Shown here: piece by piece, positions 21,772 through 31,784 of the stretch
Layout of the letters: the number at the start of each line of letters is the position of its first letter
How positions within the stretch are numbered: position 1 is the stretch's first letter
Notes under the pieces: model-generated
Seen by the model: only the letters and a program-made list of their open reading frames with translations
What the model was told of the DNA's origin: nothing
Databases searched by the model: none
Position numbers and translations under genes: made by a program
Source of the DNA: an uncultured Bacteroidales bacterium
Lineage (GTDB): Bacteria; Bacteroidota; Bacteroidia; Bacteroidales; Paludibacteraceae
Direction of reading: 5' to 3'
Assembly (NCBI GenBank): GCA_937910305.1
Contig: CALEPS010000003.1
Coordinates: 1-55,480 of the forward strand
DNA: 55,480 bases

Positions 21772-24700
21772 ATCCTTCCTGGCGTGTACTTTCCAATACA
21801 CCACCGGCAGGATCGTTACCGTCAGAGGCAGCGTAAATATCGTACCGAAGCATATCACTACTCCCATCGGCATCCACAGGCTGGTAGCTGCAATGATCAT
21901 GGGCAGCACTCCGAGCGCGGTAGTGGCGGAAGTCAGGAACACAGGCCGCATACGCCGCAAGCCTGCCTGATAAGCCGCCTCGCGATAGGAGAGGTGTTTG
22001 TATTTGCGCGCATCCTCCGCGTATTCGTACATCATAATCGCGTTGCGCACAATAATACCTATCAGACTCACGATACCCAGCACCGCCGTGATGGATATAT
22101 CCAGCCGGAAAAGCCATAGTCCGGTCATTGAGCCGAAGAGGCACAAGATAGCGCTGGAGAGGGTCAGCAACGCCAGACCGATCTTGCCGAAATGATAGAG
22201 CAACAGAACCAGCATCACAGCCAGAGCTGCCACTACCGACCAAAGAATCTGCGGAATCATAATATCGTTGATCTCTGTCAGACCGCCGGGCTTGATACTT
22301 ATCCCTTCCGGCAGGTCGGTGATATGCGTCTCAATCCATTCCTTCACTTTTTTCTCCGCGGACACCTGGCTCGTTGCGCCTCGCAGGTCCGCCCCTATAG
22401 TAATCGTCCGCACGGCATTGCGGCGCTCCAGAGAGGTATGATGCCAGTAGGGCTCGAGAGAAGCCACCTGCCGTAGCGGCACCCATACTCCGGGGAGAGC
22501 GGTAGGCACTTGTATAGCCCCTAAATCCTGAGCATCCATGCCTTCGGCATCTTTGGTATAAAGCACTACAGGCACGCCGTATGATCCTTCGTAGAGCGTT
22601 GTTATAGTTGCTCCTTGAGTAGCCTCCCGCAGATAGAGCGACAGCATCGTCTGGGTTACCCCAAGCCGCGTTGCTTCGTCTGCTTTGAGCACGATACGAG
22701 TCGATGCGGCTGTATTATTATAATCCGTATGCACCCATTGCAACTCCGGCATAGAGATCATGAACTGCATGATCGAATCGGCATAGACCGCCATCTCGTC
22801 CCATCGGTCACCGCGTATCCGCACTTCGAGCGGGTTCTTCACAGCCTGGTAGTCCAGTTGCTTGAAACGCGCGTAAGCATTCGGAAAATAATTCTCGTAT
22901 TGTCCTGTGTATTCCTGCAGCACTTGTGCTGTCGCCTTGCCTGACTTCGTATTGACGATCAACTGCGCGTAGTTCGGCGCAGGGGTCTGCGGCGTATAGG
23001 TGGCATGGAACCGCGGTGAGGCTTGACCTATAAACGCGGTCACGCTCTCCACTCTTTCGTCGCGCCGCAATATGTTCGCTAACGAGTCTGCCACGGCGGC
23101 ACTCTCTTCCGGTGTCGCGCCGTCATATAAATGGATCTCTACCGCAAAAAACTCCCGCTCCGCTTTGGGCAGCAGCTGAAGGTTCAGCTGGAACAACAGG
23201 AGACAGACACCTATCGCCGTAGCGCCGATAAGCATTGTCCATACAATCACCGGATAGTTGAAACAGGCCTCCAGGCCTTTCTTATACGCCCCTTGCAGCC
23301 AGTTAAAGAACTTGTTCTGCACCCGTTCCACAAAATTCAGTTCCTCGGGTTTGCGCACGCGGATATAGCGGAAAGAGAGATACGGCGTCACCCATGTAGC
23401 ATAGAAGATACTTGCTACTAAAGCAAATAGCACCGCCCATGGGAACAATTGAACGAACTCACCCAGAGGTCCGGTAATGATACGTGTCATGGGGAAGAAC
23501 ATGCCGCTGATCGCCATCGTGGCAAGCGACATAGGCACAAAAAGCAAGGACGTACTCACATTGGCTGCGTACCACCGCGAATGGCCTTTGTCCAGATAGT
23601 TGGTGTACCCGTCTATAACGATCACCGAGTCGTCAACTATCATTCCTAACACGAAGATCAGTGCCGCCAAAGTGACCGTATTCAGTTCTATTCCTGTGAT
23701 GTACATTAGACCGATGCAGATCGCGGTACATACGGGCAGACCCGTCGCCGCCACCAGAGCCGTCCGGAGCGGGAAGAGCATTAGCATCACTGCTATTACC
23801 ACCAAGATAGAGATCACGATATCCCGGAGGAACGAAATAACCGAGTCGTTCACAACTTTGGGTTGGTCGGTGATCCGGTGGAACTGTATGTCCGGTGGCA
23901 GGAGAGCAGCTGCCTCCGCTAACTGGCGGTCCACCTCGCGGCCGAAAGCCACGATATTATTGCCGGGCACCATCTCCAGATTCAGGATCAGGCACGGCGC
24001 GCCGTTGAACTCCACGAACTGTTTTGCCTTTGGGTACTTCCGCTCGATAGAAGCTATGTCTTTGAGACGTATAGTAGCGCCTGTCACAGGGTCAGACCAC
24101 ACGATCTGCTCCTGCATCTCGTATTCCGACTGGTAAGGGATCACGACTTGCAATCCTCCTTGTCTGTCGCTCTCGCCGCCTACTGTACGCAGACCCTGCA
24201 GCGCCATCTGGGCTTGCAGCGCCGTCGGGTTGATACCGTATTGGGAGAGCCGCTCGGTGTCTATGGTGATTGCTATCTCTTCTTTCTGCTGACCCATGAT
24301 CCGCAGTTTGCCCATTTCGGGAATAGTGCGTAACTGGGAGCATATCTTTTGGGCATACTCTTCCAGCTCGCGCGGGCTGCGTTCGGGACTTTCTACGGCG
24401 ATCAACAGCGATGAGGTATTGCCGAAATCGTCGATCAGTACGGTCTGCAGCACGCCGGCAGGCATCCGCGTCTTCTGGAGCACGGGCAGGCCGGCGCGGA
24501 TCTTGTTCCAGGCCTTGTCATTGTCCAGCACGTCCATACGAAGCATCACATAAAGATAGGCTATCCCGTCCTCGCTGTTGCTGAATGTCAGTTCCTTGTC
24601 TACCGCTTCGAACGAATTGATATAGTCCTCCAGAGGAATGGTCACTTGCTGCTCCACCTCTTCCGCCGTTGCACCGGGATAAAGCGCCACAAGGAGACCC

Positions 24701-24840
24701 TGCCGCATGGTGAATTGCGGGAACTCGTCCTTGTTCATCTTGGGAAGCGACCATATGCCAAATGCCATCAGCCCCAAGAAGAGAGCCATCACTAATCCGT
24801 GATGCCTCATCGCCCCTGATATGTGCTTTTGCGTCTTCAA
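21757..24840 (-). CDS. RND efflux pump, AcrB/MdtB class
   Basis: This protein of about 1027 aa has twelve expected membrane segments and two large periplasmic loops. GMIVDDSVIVIDGYTNYL (about 405) holds the paired Asp of the proton relay. Its only bacterial-type start at 24840 is a TTG; an ATG at 24810 (MRHHGLVMALFLGLM) is the alternative, and that stretch is the first membrane helix. It is paired with the adaptor upstream, whose stop codon lies in the heptamer array before this gene. No outer-membrane factor is encoded here, so it may share one made elsewhere. A substrate cannot be named. Confidence 0.9.
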   Translation of the reverse strand: MKTQKHISGAMRHHGLVMALFLGLMAFGIWSLPKMNKDEFPQFTMRQGLLVALYPGATAEEVEQQVTIPLEDYINSFEAVDKELTFSNSEDGIAYLYVMLRMDVLDNDKAWNKIRAGLPVLQKTRMPAGVLQTVLIDDFGNTSSLLIAVESPERSPRELEEYAQKICSQLRTIPEMGKLRIMGQQKEEIAITIDTERLSQYGINPTALQAQMALQGLRTVGGESDRQGGLQVVIPYQSEYEMQEQIVWSDPVTGATIRLKDIASIERKYPKAKQFVEFNGAPCLILNLEMVPGNNIVAFGREVDRQLAEAAALLPPDIQFHRITDQPKVVNDSVISFLRDIVISILVVIAVMLMLFPLRTALVAATGLPVCTAICIGLMYITGIELNTVTLAALIFVLGMIVDDSVIVIDGYTNYLDKGHSRWYAANVSTSLLFVPMSLATMAISGMFFPMTRIITGPLGEFVQLFPWAVLFALVASIFYATWVTPYLSFRYIRVRKPEELNFVERVQNKFFNWLQGAYKKGLEACFNYPVIVWTMLIGATAIGVCLLLFQLNLQLLPKAEREFFAVEIHLYDGATPEESAAVADSLANILRRDERVESVTAFIGQASPRFHATYTPQTPAPNYAQLIVNTKSGKATAQVLQEYTGQYENYFPNAYARFKQLDYQAVKNPLEVRIRGDRWDEMAVYADSIMQFMISMPELQWVHTDYNNTAASTRIVLKADEATRLGVTQTMLSLYLREATQGATITTLYEGSYGVPVVLYTKDAEGMDAQDLGAIQVPTALPGVWVPLRQVASLEPYWHHTSLERRNAVRTITIGADLRGATSQVSAEKKVKEWIETHITDLPEGISIKPGGLTEINDIMIPQILWSVVAALAVMLVLLLYHFGKIGLALLTLSSAILCLFGSMTGLWLFRLDISITAVLGIVSLIGIIVRNAIMMYEYAEDARKYKHLSYREAAYQAGLRRMRPVFLTSATTALGVLPMIIAATSLWMPMGVVICFGTIFTLPLTVTILPVVYWKVHARKDEGKR

Positions 24841-24846
24841 ATCCTC

Positions 24847-24888
24847 AAATTACAAACCACAAATTACAAATTACAAACTACAGACCAC
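24847..24888 (-). repeat. six heptamers (GTAATTT-like) at the RND adaptor/pump junction
   Basis: Six 7-base units of the form GT(A/G)(A/G)TTT, four of them variants, lie from 24847 to 24888. The adaptor's stop codon TAA (24871-24873) lies inside the array and the pump's first possible start follows seven bases after it. Confidence 0.8.
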
Positions 24889-25893
24889 CTTGCACCCCGT
24901 GTATAGTTTCTGGTATCCCTCTGTGATCAATGTGTCTCCCGGTTGTAGTCCTTCACTTATCTGCACGCCGTCGGCTTGATAGCCTCCGCTTACGATGGAA
25001 CGCCGCACTGCCTCGCCGTTCTCTACCACCCAGACGGTCGGACCTTCCGGTTTAAGCAGCACGCATTTGGCAGGAATCACTATCGCTGCTTTGGACGTTT
25101 GGTTTTCAGCTTTCGACTCTACGCTCACGATTCCTACCATTCCGCTCATCAGCACCTCGGCGCCCCCTTGGATACGGGCGATGACATCGTAAGTGTGCGT
25201 CAGGGCATTGGCGGTCATGTTACGCTCGGTGATGGTGATCGGAAGTACGGTATCCGCTGCGCTGCATTCCACTTCGCCTATTGCGGATAGATTCTTGACC
25301 TCTGCCTCAGGCACGGAAAAACGCACGGAGAAACCGGACACATCAAGCAGCGTGCATAGTCTGGTGCCGGGAATGATTGTCTGGCCGCGTTGCACGTCCA
25401 AGCCGCTCACTATTCCTTCGCACGGAGCAACGAGCGTACATTCGTTCAACTGTTGTTTGGCGGCGGCATAGAGCGATTTAGCCTGCGTCAACTGGCTTTC
25501 TATCTCTACCATCTTCTGGTCCGAGACAACCCCTTTGGCATGCACCTTGCTCACGCGGTCATAGCCGTCCTGAGCATGTTTGAGCGAAGCCTCTGCAGAC
25601 CGAAAGGCATTGACTGCCTGCGTGTTGTCGATCGCTAATATCTTCTGCCCTGCTTTCACACGCTCGCCGTTCTTCACTTCGATGGCGATAACCCGTCCTG
25701 CGCTCTGCAAACTGAGCGGAGTCTCGCACGCAGGCTCTATCGAACCTACATAGCGGGAGAAGGACGAAGCCTCCTGGGGCTCGATCACCGTTGTCTTTAC
25801 TTTCATCGGCTGGGCTTCTTCATGCGCCTCTTTATGCCGGATGCAACCAAGCAAAACAAGACCGATTGCTGCTATTAAATAATACTTTTTCAT
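24871..25893 (-). CDS. RND efflux periplasmic adaptor lipoprotein
   Basis: This protein of about 340 aa starts at the ATG at 25893 (MKKYYLIAAIGLVLLGC), a signal peptide with the lipobox LLGC. It has a biotinyl-lipoyl-like half (IEVKNGERVKAGQKILAID), an alpha-helical hairpin (about 90-150), a second lipoyl half, and beta-barrel domains. These form the standard hemolysin D / AcrA order. It is co-transcribed with the RND pump just downstream. Confidence 0.9.
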   Translation of the reverse strand: MKKYYLIAAIGLVLLGCIRHKEAHEEAQPMKVKTTVIEPQEASSFSRYVGSIEPACETPLSLQSAGRVIAIEVKNGERVKAGQKILAIDNTQAVNAFRSAEASLKHAQDGYDRVSKVHAKGVVSDQKMVEIESQLTQAKSLYAAAKQQLNECTLVAPCEGIVSGLDVQRGQTIIPGTRLCTLLDVSGFSVRFSVPEAEVKNLSAIGEVECSAADTVLPITITERNMTANALTHTYDVIARIQGGAEVLMSGMVGIVSVESKAENQTSKAAIVIPAKCVLLKPEGPTVWVVENGEAVRRSIVSGGYQADGVQISEGLQPGDTLITEGYQKLYTGCKVVCSL

Positions 25894-25918
25894 CCTTTCA
25901 CTTTTCACCTTTCACCTT
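25894..25918 (-). repeat. GGTGAAA array at the MATE/adaptor junction
   Basis: GGTGAAA, GGTGAAA and AGTGAAA are followed by GGATG, the start of the adaptor. The stop codon of the MATE gene lies in the array. Confidence 0.8.
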
Positions 25919-27259
25919 CCCCCATTCTATCGTCAGATACATAGCACGCGCGACGAGGTGCGCGAAATAGCCAATGTATAATGCCTGCGGACCTACGAAG
26001 CGGTACGTAGCTGCATAACCGGCCACAAAACCGATCGCTGCCCAGATCATGGAATTGCGGATCTGTTTGCCGGCGGTAGCTCCTACATACACACCGTCCC
26101 ACATGAAAGCAAGCGTGCTGATAATAGGCATAGCTATGAGCCATCCAATATATTTGGCAGAGGCATTCAGCACCTCTGCATCATTCGTCAGGAGAGCGAT
26201 AGACCCTTTTCCGAAGAAACCGTATATCGCAGTAAAGACCGCTCCTACTGCCAAAGCCCACAAGAAGAGCGCGCGCACTACGGCGTTTAACTTCTCTCCC
26301 TCTCTTGGGGAAGAGGCCGGGGAGAGGCTCTTCCCCCACTCTTTCCCCACCAGTGCCTCACCGGCATAGGCAAAGCCGTCCACGAAGAAGGAGAAGAACA
26401 TGAATAGTTTCATCAGGATACTGCTTACCGCCAGTTCCGTGTCGCCATAACGACTTGCCAGGGAGGTATATCCTACATACACTACCATAAAGCATAACGA
26501 ACGGATTAACAAATTGCCGTTCAGTGCCATCATGCGCCGTATTTCCGGCCATTTCATGGCAGCCCGCCACTTGTCGAAGTCTCGGAATACAGAAATGTCG
26601 AAATACCGGGTTAGCAAGATTCCGCTTGCCAGAACCAGACCGCTGTATTGTGCAATTAGGGTGCCCCATGCTACGCCGATGACTCCCAGCGGAGTATAGA
26701 CGGCAAGGCAATAACTGGCTATCATATTCACTACGTTTACCAGTATATCTACCGCCATAGGGCTTTTCGTGTCCTGCATGCCGATGAACCAGCCTTTGCA
26801 GGTAAAGAGGGAGAGTGTGGCGGGAGCCGCCCATATGCGGACATAGAAATACTCCCGTGCTACGGAAGCCACTTCTTCGGAACAAGGCACTACAGCCAGA
26901 ACCGCCGTGACAAAAAGCCACTGTATCGCCCAGATCGCCAAAGCCGCCGTTAGCGCTATGGTTAGACTCTGGGTCAGTATCTTCCTGCATTCGTCGGGTA
27001 TCTTGGTACTTAGTACTTGGTCCCTTTGTCCCTTCCCGTAAGCCTGCGCCGTCAAACCGCTCGTGCCTATTCTGAGAAAGCCGAAGTTCCAATAAAGCAG
27101 ATCAAAGAGCATTGTACCGATTGCGATACCGCCGATAGCGGTCGCATCGCTCAGGTGTCCCACAATAGCGGTATCCACAATGCCCACGAGAGGGATTGTA
27201 ATATTCGCCAGAATACTGGGAACAGCCAGCCGCAATATCTCTTTGTTCACACTCGTCAT
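25898..27259 (-). CDS. MATE-family efflux protein
   Basis: This 453-aa protein has about twelve hydrophobic segments. The opening (LAVPSILANITIPLVGIVDT) matches the MATE/NorM start, with internal duplication at about 1-225 and 235-453. Members export cationic drugs or organic acids with Na or H. The loop near residues 308-322 (SLSPASSPREGEKLNA) is a translation of the dispersed GC-rich element, an insertion most relatives should lack. It is 4 bases from the RND adaptor in the ten-gene cluster. Confidence 0.9.
   Translation of the reverse strand: MTSVNKEILRLAVPSILANITIPLVGIVDTAIVGHLSDATAIGGIAIGTMLFDLLYWNFGFLRIGTSGLTAQAYGKGQRDQVLSTKIPDECRKILTQSLTIALTAALAIWAIQWLFVTAVLAVVPCSEEVASVAREYFYVRIWAAPATLSLFTCKGWFIGMQDTKSPMAVDILVNVVNMIASYCLAVYTPLGVIGVAWGTLIAQYSGLVLASGILLTRYFDISVFRDFDKWRAAMKWPEIRRMMALNGNLLIRSLCFMVVYVGYTSLASRYGDTELAVSSILMKLFMFFSFFVDGFAYAGEALVGKEWGKSLSPASSPREGEKLNAVVRALFLWALAVGAVFTAIYGFFGKGSIALLTNDAEVLNASAKYIGWLIAMPIISTLAFMWDGVYVGATAGKQIRNSMIWAAIGFVAGYAATYRFVGPQALYIGYFAHLVARAMYLTIEWGKVKGEK
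26291..26345 (-). repeat. dispersed palindromic element inside the MATE gene
   Basis: A variant of the GC-rich element (CCTCTCCCCGGCCTCTTCCC followed by CAAGAGAGGGAGAAG on the coding strand) is in frame and adds about 15 residues to a loop of the MATE protein. Confidence 0.65.
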
Positions 27260-27279
27260 TACGTAATTACGGGATTACG

Positions 27280-28944
27280 TCAAAGGAACAATAAAATCAT
27301 TAGTTGTCCGGTCAGCACGCGTAGGAACATCGTCAGCGGATAGACCGTTGAATAGGCCACCGCTGCGCGGTCATTCGCCGAACTCTGGGACGTAGCGTAC
27401 GCCAGTGCCGGAGGATCGGTCGTCGAGCCTGCGATAAGTCCCATGAGCGTGAAATAGTCCAACTTCATCCATTTGCGTCCTACTATACCTATCAATAGCA
27501 GAGGCAGCAGCGTGATGAGCACGCCGTAACCGATCCATACATAACCGCCGCCGATGAGGGTCGGGATAAAACTCTTGCCTGCGCCGAAACCGACCGACGC
27601 AAGGAAGAGCGAGATACCGATCTCGCGGATCATGAGGTTCGCCGAAGTGGTGGTGTAGGTCACCAGATGCCATTTGGTACCGAATGCGCCCATGAGGATT
27701 GCAATAATCAGCGAACCGCCCGCTATACCTAATTTGAACGGCTGCGACAATCCCGGTAGCGCGAAAGGAATAGATCCTAATGCCACGCCTAAGATAATTC
27801 CGAAGAACAGGGACGCCAAGTTCGGCGCATCCAGTTTCTTGGTGGAGTTACCAAACGCTTTGGCTATCTTGTCCACAGCCTCCTTCTCGCCTACTACGGT
27901 CAGACGGTCGCCCAACTGGAGCCGCAGATCCGGCGTTGCCAGCAGTTCGATACCGGCGCGGCGGACACGCGTGATAGTGATGTGGAAGGCGTCACGCACC
28001 TTCAGATCGCATATCTGTTTGCCGTTTATCTTGTCCTTGGTGACCACGATATGCTGGCTCACCAGGTGAATATTCTTCTCTTGTTCCTCCCATTTGATAT
28101 CGGTCAGTTCGCCGAGCAGCAGCACAGTGCGCTCGTTCTTCTTGTCCGTCACGAGCCGCACTTGGTCGCCTACGTGCAGCAATGTCTCCGCATCGGGCAT
28201 GAACTCATTGCCCTCCTTGTCCAGCACGCGGCTGACAACTATCGTCACATGGGTCAGCAGACTTAGGTCGCGCACATGCAGACCGTCGATCTGCGGGTTC
28301 GTCAGTTTCATGTCATAATGCTCCACTTGCTGAACCTCGCCTTTCTCCGCTTTCACCTGCTCTTCCTCTTTGTCCATCTTGATGCGGAACACCCAACGGA
28401 TAACGAGCATGGAGAACAGGATTCCCACTACACCCAGTGGGTATGCCATCGCATAGCCGGACGCGATATCGGGATTTGACATTCCGGTCAGGTCCTGGAA
28501 TGTCTGCTGGGCTGCACCCAGACCCGGCGTGTTCGTCACTGCTCCAAAGAGCACACCGGTCATCGTAGCGATATCCGTACCGCTCAGCAGATGAATGACG
28601 TACGCCGTAACACAGCTTAATACCACTATACTTGCCGCCAGCATATTCAGGCGCAGACCGCCTTTGCCGAACGACGAAAAGAAACCCGGTCCCACCTGTA
28701 AGCCTATCGAATAGACAAACAGGATGAGACCCAGGTCTTTTGCAAACGATTCCACCTGCGGATCAAGCGTCATGCCGAAATGGCTGCACGCAATCGCGCA
28801 GAATAGAATCCAGGTGATCCCGAGGGTTATTCCCTTGAACTTGAGTTTCGCGCCCAAGAAAATACCCACGGCGATCGCCAATGCCAGCACAAAAATAGAA
28901 TGTGCTATGCCTGTACCAAAAAATAAACTACTAAACCAATCCAT
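27280..28944 (-). CDS. AspT/YidE-family transporter with two RCK_C domains
   Basis: This 554-aa protein has a membrane half (about 1-190), a cytosolic middle with two TrkA-C (RCK_C) domains (about 205-285 and 290-370), and a second membrane half to the end, the AspT/YidE/YbjL layout. The Gly-rich motif TGVLFGAVTNTPGLGAAQQ in the first half and IAGSTTDPPALAYATS in the second are family marks. AspT itself exchanges aspartate and alanine; other members are uncharacterised. It is 20 bases before the MATE gene. Confidence 0.88.
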   Translation of the reverse strand: MDWFSSLFFGTGIAHSIFVLALAIAVGIFLGAKLKFKGITLGITWILFCAIACSHFGMTLDPQVESFAKDLGLILFVYSIGLQVGPGFFSSFGKGGLRLNMLAASIVVLSCVTAYVIHLLSGTDIATMTGVLFGAVTNTPGLGAAQQTFQDLTGMSNPDIASGYAMAYPLGVVGILFSMLVIRWVFRIKMDKEEEQVKAEKGEVQQVEHYDMKLTNPQIDGLHVRDLSLLTHVTIVVSRVLDKEGNEFMPDAETLLHVGDQVRLVTDKKNERTVLLLGELTDIKWEEQEKNIHLVSQHIVVTKDKINGKQICDLKVRDAFHITITRVRRAGIELLATPDLRLQLGDRLTVVGEKEAVDKIAKAFGNSTKKLDAPNLASLFFGIILGVALGSIPFALPGLSQPFKLGIAGGSLIIAILMGAFGTKWHLVTYTTTSANLMIREIGISLFLASVGFGAGKSFIPTLIGGGYVWIGYGVLITLLPLLLIGIVGRKWMKLDYFTLMGLIAGSTTDPPALAYATSQSSANDRAAVAYSTVYPLTMFLRVLTGQLMILLFL

Positions 28945-28961
28945 TATTTATAATTCAACCC

Positions 28962-31745
28962 TTATAATTCAGCACCCAGTACATTGAACTCCTTGCCGTC
29001 GCGAACGATCACAACCTGTCCGTCGCGGATGATTTTCATTGCCTTTTGACTACAGGCGCAGTTATCGATATCTTCTGTATCTGCCTGCTGGTCAGGAGCA
29101 CCGAATCCGCCGCGGCGATTCGCTTTACGAACGATGATACCGGAATCTTCCGGGAAGACTTCGTTTTTCAGTTGCGAGCCAAGCATCAACTCCGCATTAC
29201 CGTTCAGAGCCTCTACCAGGTAGATAGCGTCATCTTCGATATTTTGCAAGTCACATACTACCTGACGGGCATCGTCGAGGGCTGTTTGAGTCCAGTCTCC
29301 GAGGGTATATTCCATCGTAATTGCAGCAGCTTGGTCTGCGCTCAGTACAGTCTCAATATTCTGCGTAGCATTGCCGTTCTTCTCATCAACAAAGGTAACT
29401 ACATTGCTAGCAGGAGTCAAAACGGTACCATCAGCGAGGTGAGTGTTATACTCGCCGAACTTAGGCCAAGCGTTGGCGTTCATCAGTTTCATCGTCCAGC
29501 GTGCGATGTCTCCGCTCTCGAAGGTAAAATCACCTGCACTATAGTCCACCAGCGTGTTCAGGAATGTCGTTGTCGGAGTGTTATTCCATGCGCGTCCGAA
29601 CGATACTACCGGACACTCACTCTTCACCGTACAACTCTCGAATACATATCCCTTGTCGCTTGCCGGACCGTTGTTCGCCGTCAGTGCGTCACTGCCGCTT
29701 CCGGCTTTGTTGCGCTTCTCGGCATAGAGCAGCGTGTTCTTGAAATAAACGCTACCGTCACCGCAGATGAAGTCGACCGTACCGTGGATCTCGCAATCGC
29801 GGAAATATTTCACAGCTCCCTGCAGGTTGCTATAATACGTATCCTGATAAGAGAGCAGCCGTACGTTCTTGCATATCGTCTTCGTTCCCTGATCCCACAA
29901 AGCTACAGCGCGACCGTTATCGTTCTTGTAATAATCCAGCGCGTTCTGGATCGTCAGATCCTGGAGGTAGGTACCTTCAACGTTCTTGTTGATCTTGATC
30001 GTAGCAGTCTGGTCGATAGACTCCTTGCGATAGTCCGGAGCGTTTTTGATGATCGTTCCTTCCATGGATTGACCGATGATGGAAATATTGTTTTTGCTGA
30101 TCGTGGTCAGTACGGTTTCGCCAAGGTCGTAGGTACCGTTCGGGAGGAAGATCTTGTCACCGCTTTGAGCCTGTACCAACGCCATCAGGAACGATGCTAC
30201 GTCGCCTGCCGGAACGATGAAATAGCCCGTTGCTTCATCCTTAGTCAGGAAATCGAGCACGTTATAAACCACTACTTTGTGGATATATTGTTTAGCCGTC
30301 CAGTTGATGGTGAGCCATCCTGCTTCACCGGTGTATTGAGCGGAGAGCTCCGCGCCATCCGGAGTCTCGTTCTTCACCACGGGATAGGTAGCGAGTTGCT
30401 GTTCACCGGCCATCACGTTCACGTCACCGCTCTCCGAATACTTGCAGAGGGTCACAACCACTACGGCATTACCGGCTACTTGGACGCGGATTGAACCGTC
30501 TGCTGCGAAATACCAGCCGTGTGTACCGTCATGGAACGCACCTCCGTTTGTCTCTACCGTCTCATGATCCTCCGGATAGAAGATAGCCGAAGCGAAATCA
30601 TAAGTCTGAACCGATCCTATGGTAACTACCTCAATCGGAGTCACTTTCGCCTGAATGGTGGTATTACCGTTAATCAGGTCACCAATAGCGGCTTTCTTGC
30701 CGCTGGTATAGAACCATCCACGGAAAGCAGAACCTTCGGCAATCTCCGGCAGTACACTCGCTTCCGGCAACATGCCTAACGTAGCACCCTCGTATGTCTC
30801 TTGACGAGCGATCTCTGCGCCGTTCTGATCCTTAAAGATGATCTCACAAGGCATGATATCGGTTGCTTCGGCGAAGAAATACGGCACATAGGTATTGCCT
30901 GCCAGTTCGAAGGTCAGCGTAGCTGCTTCGCCGGTATAAACATAGATTACGTTCTGTGCGAAATTGCCGGCTGTCTCGCCGCAAGCTGCATTGTTGTTTA
31001 CGGTTGCGAAATCAACACCGTCTTTCTTTACGTTGATCGGCGTACCGCTATATTGGCAGGCGCCGATGGTAAATTTAACCGGACCGTCAACAGGCACGGT
31101 GATAGAACCGCCGAAAATACCGTGCTGGCCGCCGTTATAGGCTGTTCCTGCTACGCTCACGCCTGCAGGCAGTTCACCGGAAGCCGGCAGCAGCACCTGA
31201 TAAGGATCATCGCGGAACTCAATTTTGAAATCCACGAACGTGCGGGCTACATCTTCTACGAACTGAATCTTCTGAAGCGCGGTCTCTACGTTCACACCGC
31301 GGCAGAGGTAGATATCATTCTGTTCTGCGGTCAGTTCGATGACTTGGGTGCCATATTCCGTTTGATTTCCGGTAGTAGCAATCTTGGTCTCGCCTTTAGC
31401 GGGCGTCTTACCATCTTCACCCCAGGTAGCACTCCAAACATCCACGCAGGTGGCGTTCGAACCACTACGAGGACCAAAACTGAGTTTGAGTTTACCGGCA
31501 ACGGCTGCTTTCTTAAACGCGCAATAGCCACTGCTATTTAACTTGATACCTTTCAATCCGTTATTGGTTCCGGCGGCATCATTCACGGAGTTATTGTAAT
31601 ATAACTTAGCATCGGGATTGCCCGCCATCACTACCGGGCTACTGGTCGGACCAGCTTCCGTAAAATCCCACAGCAGGTCATTCTCCCCTGCCCACATGGC
31701 TACGCTCATCAGAGCAGCCGCCATTACTGTAAAAATCTTTTTCAT
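28962..31745 (-). CDS. secreted CE8 pectin-esterase-like protein
   Basis: This is a 927-aa protein with a signal peptide (MKKIFTVMAAALMSVAMWAG). N-terminal modules (about 25-290) resemble carbohydrate-binding beta sandwiches. An InlB-like repeat follows at about 310-370. The esterase beta-helix spans about 505-800. Catalytic features: QDTYYS near 632, GTVDFICGDG near 655 with the nucleophilic Asp, and GRAWNN near 718, where most relatives have GRPW. These features suggest an active or nearly active CE8 enzyme, but there is no polysaccharide-lyase neighbour. The last 25 residues (IIRDGQVVIVRDGKEFNVLG) form the C-terminal tail shared with the BspA-like protein. Confidence 0.85.
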   Translation of the reverse strand: MKKIFTVMAAALMSVAMWAGENDLLWDFTEAGPTSSPVVMAGNPDAKLYYNNSVNDAAGTNNGLKGIKLNSSGYCAFKKAAVAGKLKLSFGPRSGSNATCVDVWSATWGEDGKTPAKGETKIATTGNQTEYGTQVIELTAEQNDIYLCRGVNVETALQKIQFVEDVARTFVDFKIEFRDDPYQVLLPASGELPAGVSVAGTAYNGGQHGIFGGSITVPVDGPVKFTIGACQYSGTPINVKKDGVDFATVNNNAACGETAGNFAQNVIYVYTGEAATLTFELAGNTYVPYFFAEATDIMPCEIIFKDQNGAEIARQETYEGATLGMLPEASVLPEIAEGSAFRGWFYTSGKKAAIGDLINGNTTIQAKVTPIEVVTIGSVQTYDFASAIFYPEDHETVETNGGAFHDGTHGWYFAADGSIRVQVAGNAVVVVTLCKYSESGDVNVMAGEQQLATYPVVKNETPDGAELSAQYTGEAGWLTINWTAKQYIHKVVVYNVLDFLTKDEATGYFIVPAGDVASFLMALVQAQSGDKIFLPNGTYDLGETVLTTISKNNISIIGQSMEGTIIKNAPDYRKESIDQTATIKINKNVEGTYLQDLTIQNALDYYKNDNGRAVALWDQGTKTICKNVRLLSYQDTYYSNLQGAVKYFRDCEIHGTVDFICGDGSVYFKNTLLYAEKRNKAGSGSDALTANNGPASDKGYVFESCTVKSECPVVSFGRAWNNTPTTTFLNTLVDYSAGDFTFESGDIARWTMKLMNANAWPKFGEYNTHLADGTVLTPASNVVTFVDEKNGNATQNIETVLSADQAAAITMEYTLGDWTQTALDDARQVVCDLQNIEDDAIYLVEALNGNAELMLGSQLKNEVFPEDSGIIVRKANRRGGFGAPDQQADTEDIDNCACSQKAMKIIRDGQVVIVRDGKEFNVLGAEL

Positions 31746-31784
31746 TGCTTTCGACTTTCGGCTTTTGACTTTCGACTTTTGACT
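31746..31784 (-). repeat. AAAGTCR heptamers before the CE8 gene
   Basis: Five units AAAGTC(A/G), with one AAAGCCG variant, are followed by AAAGCA and the ATG at 31745. They fill the whole space after the hpf stop codon. Confidence 0.8.

Noticed and set aside
29046..30494. 482-codon frame antisense to the CE8 gene
   Set aside because: Shadow of the CE8 codon pattern; no start context and no family.
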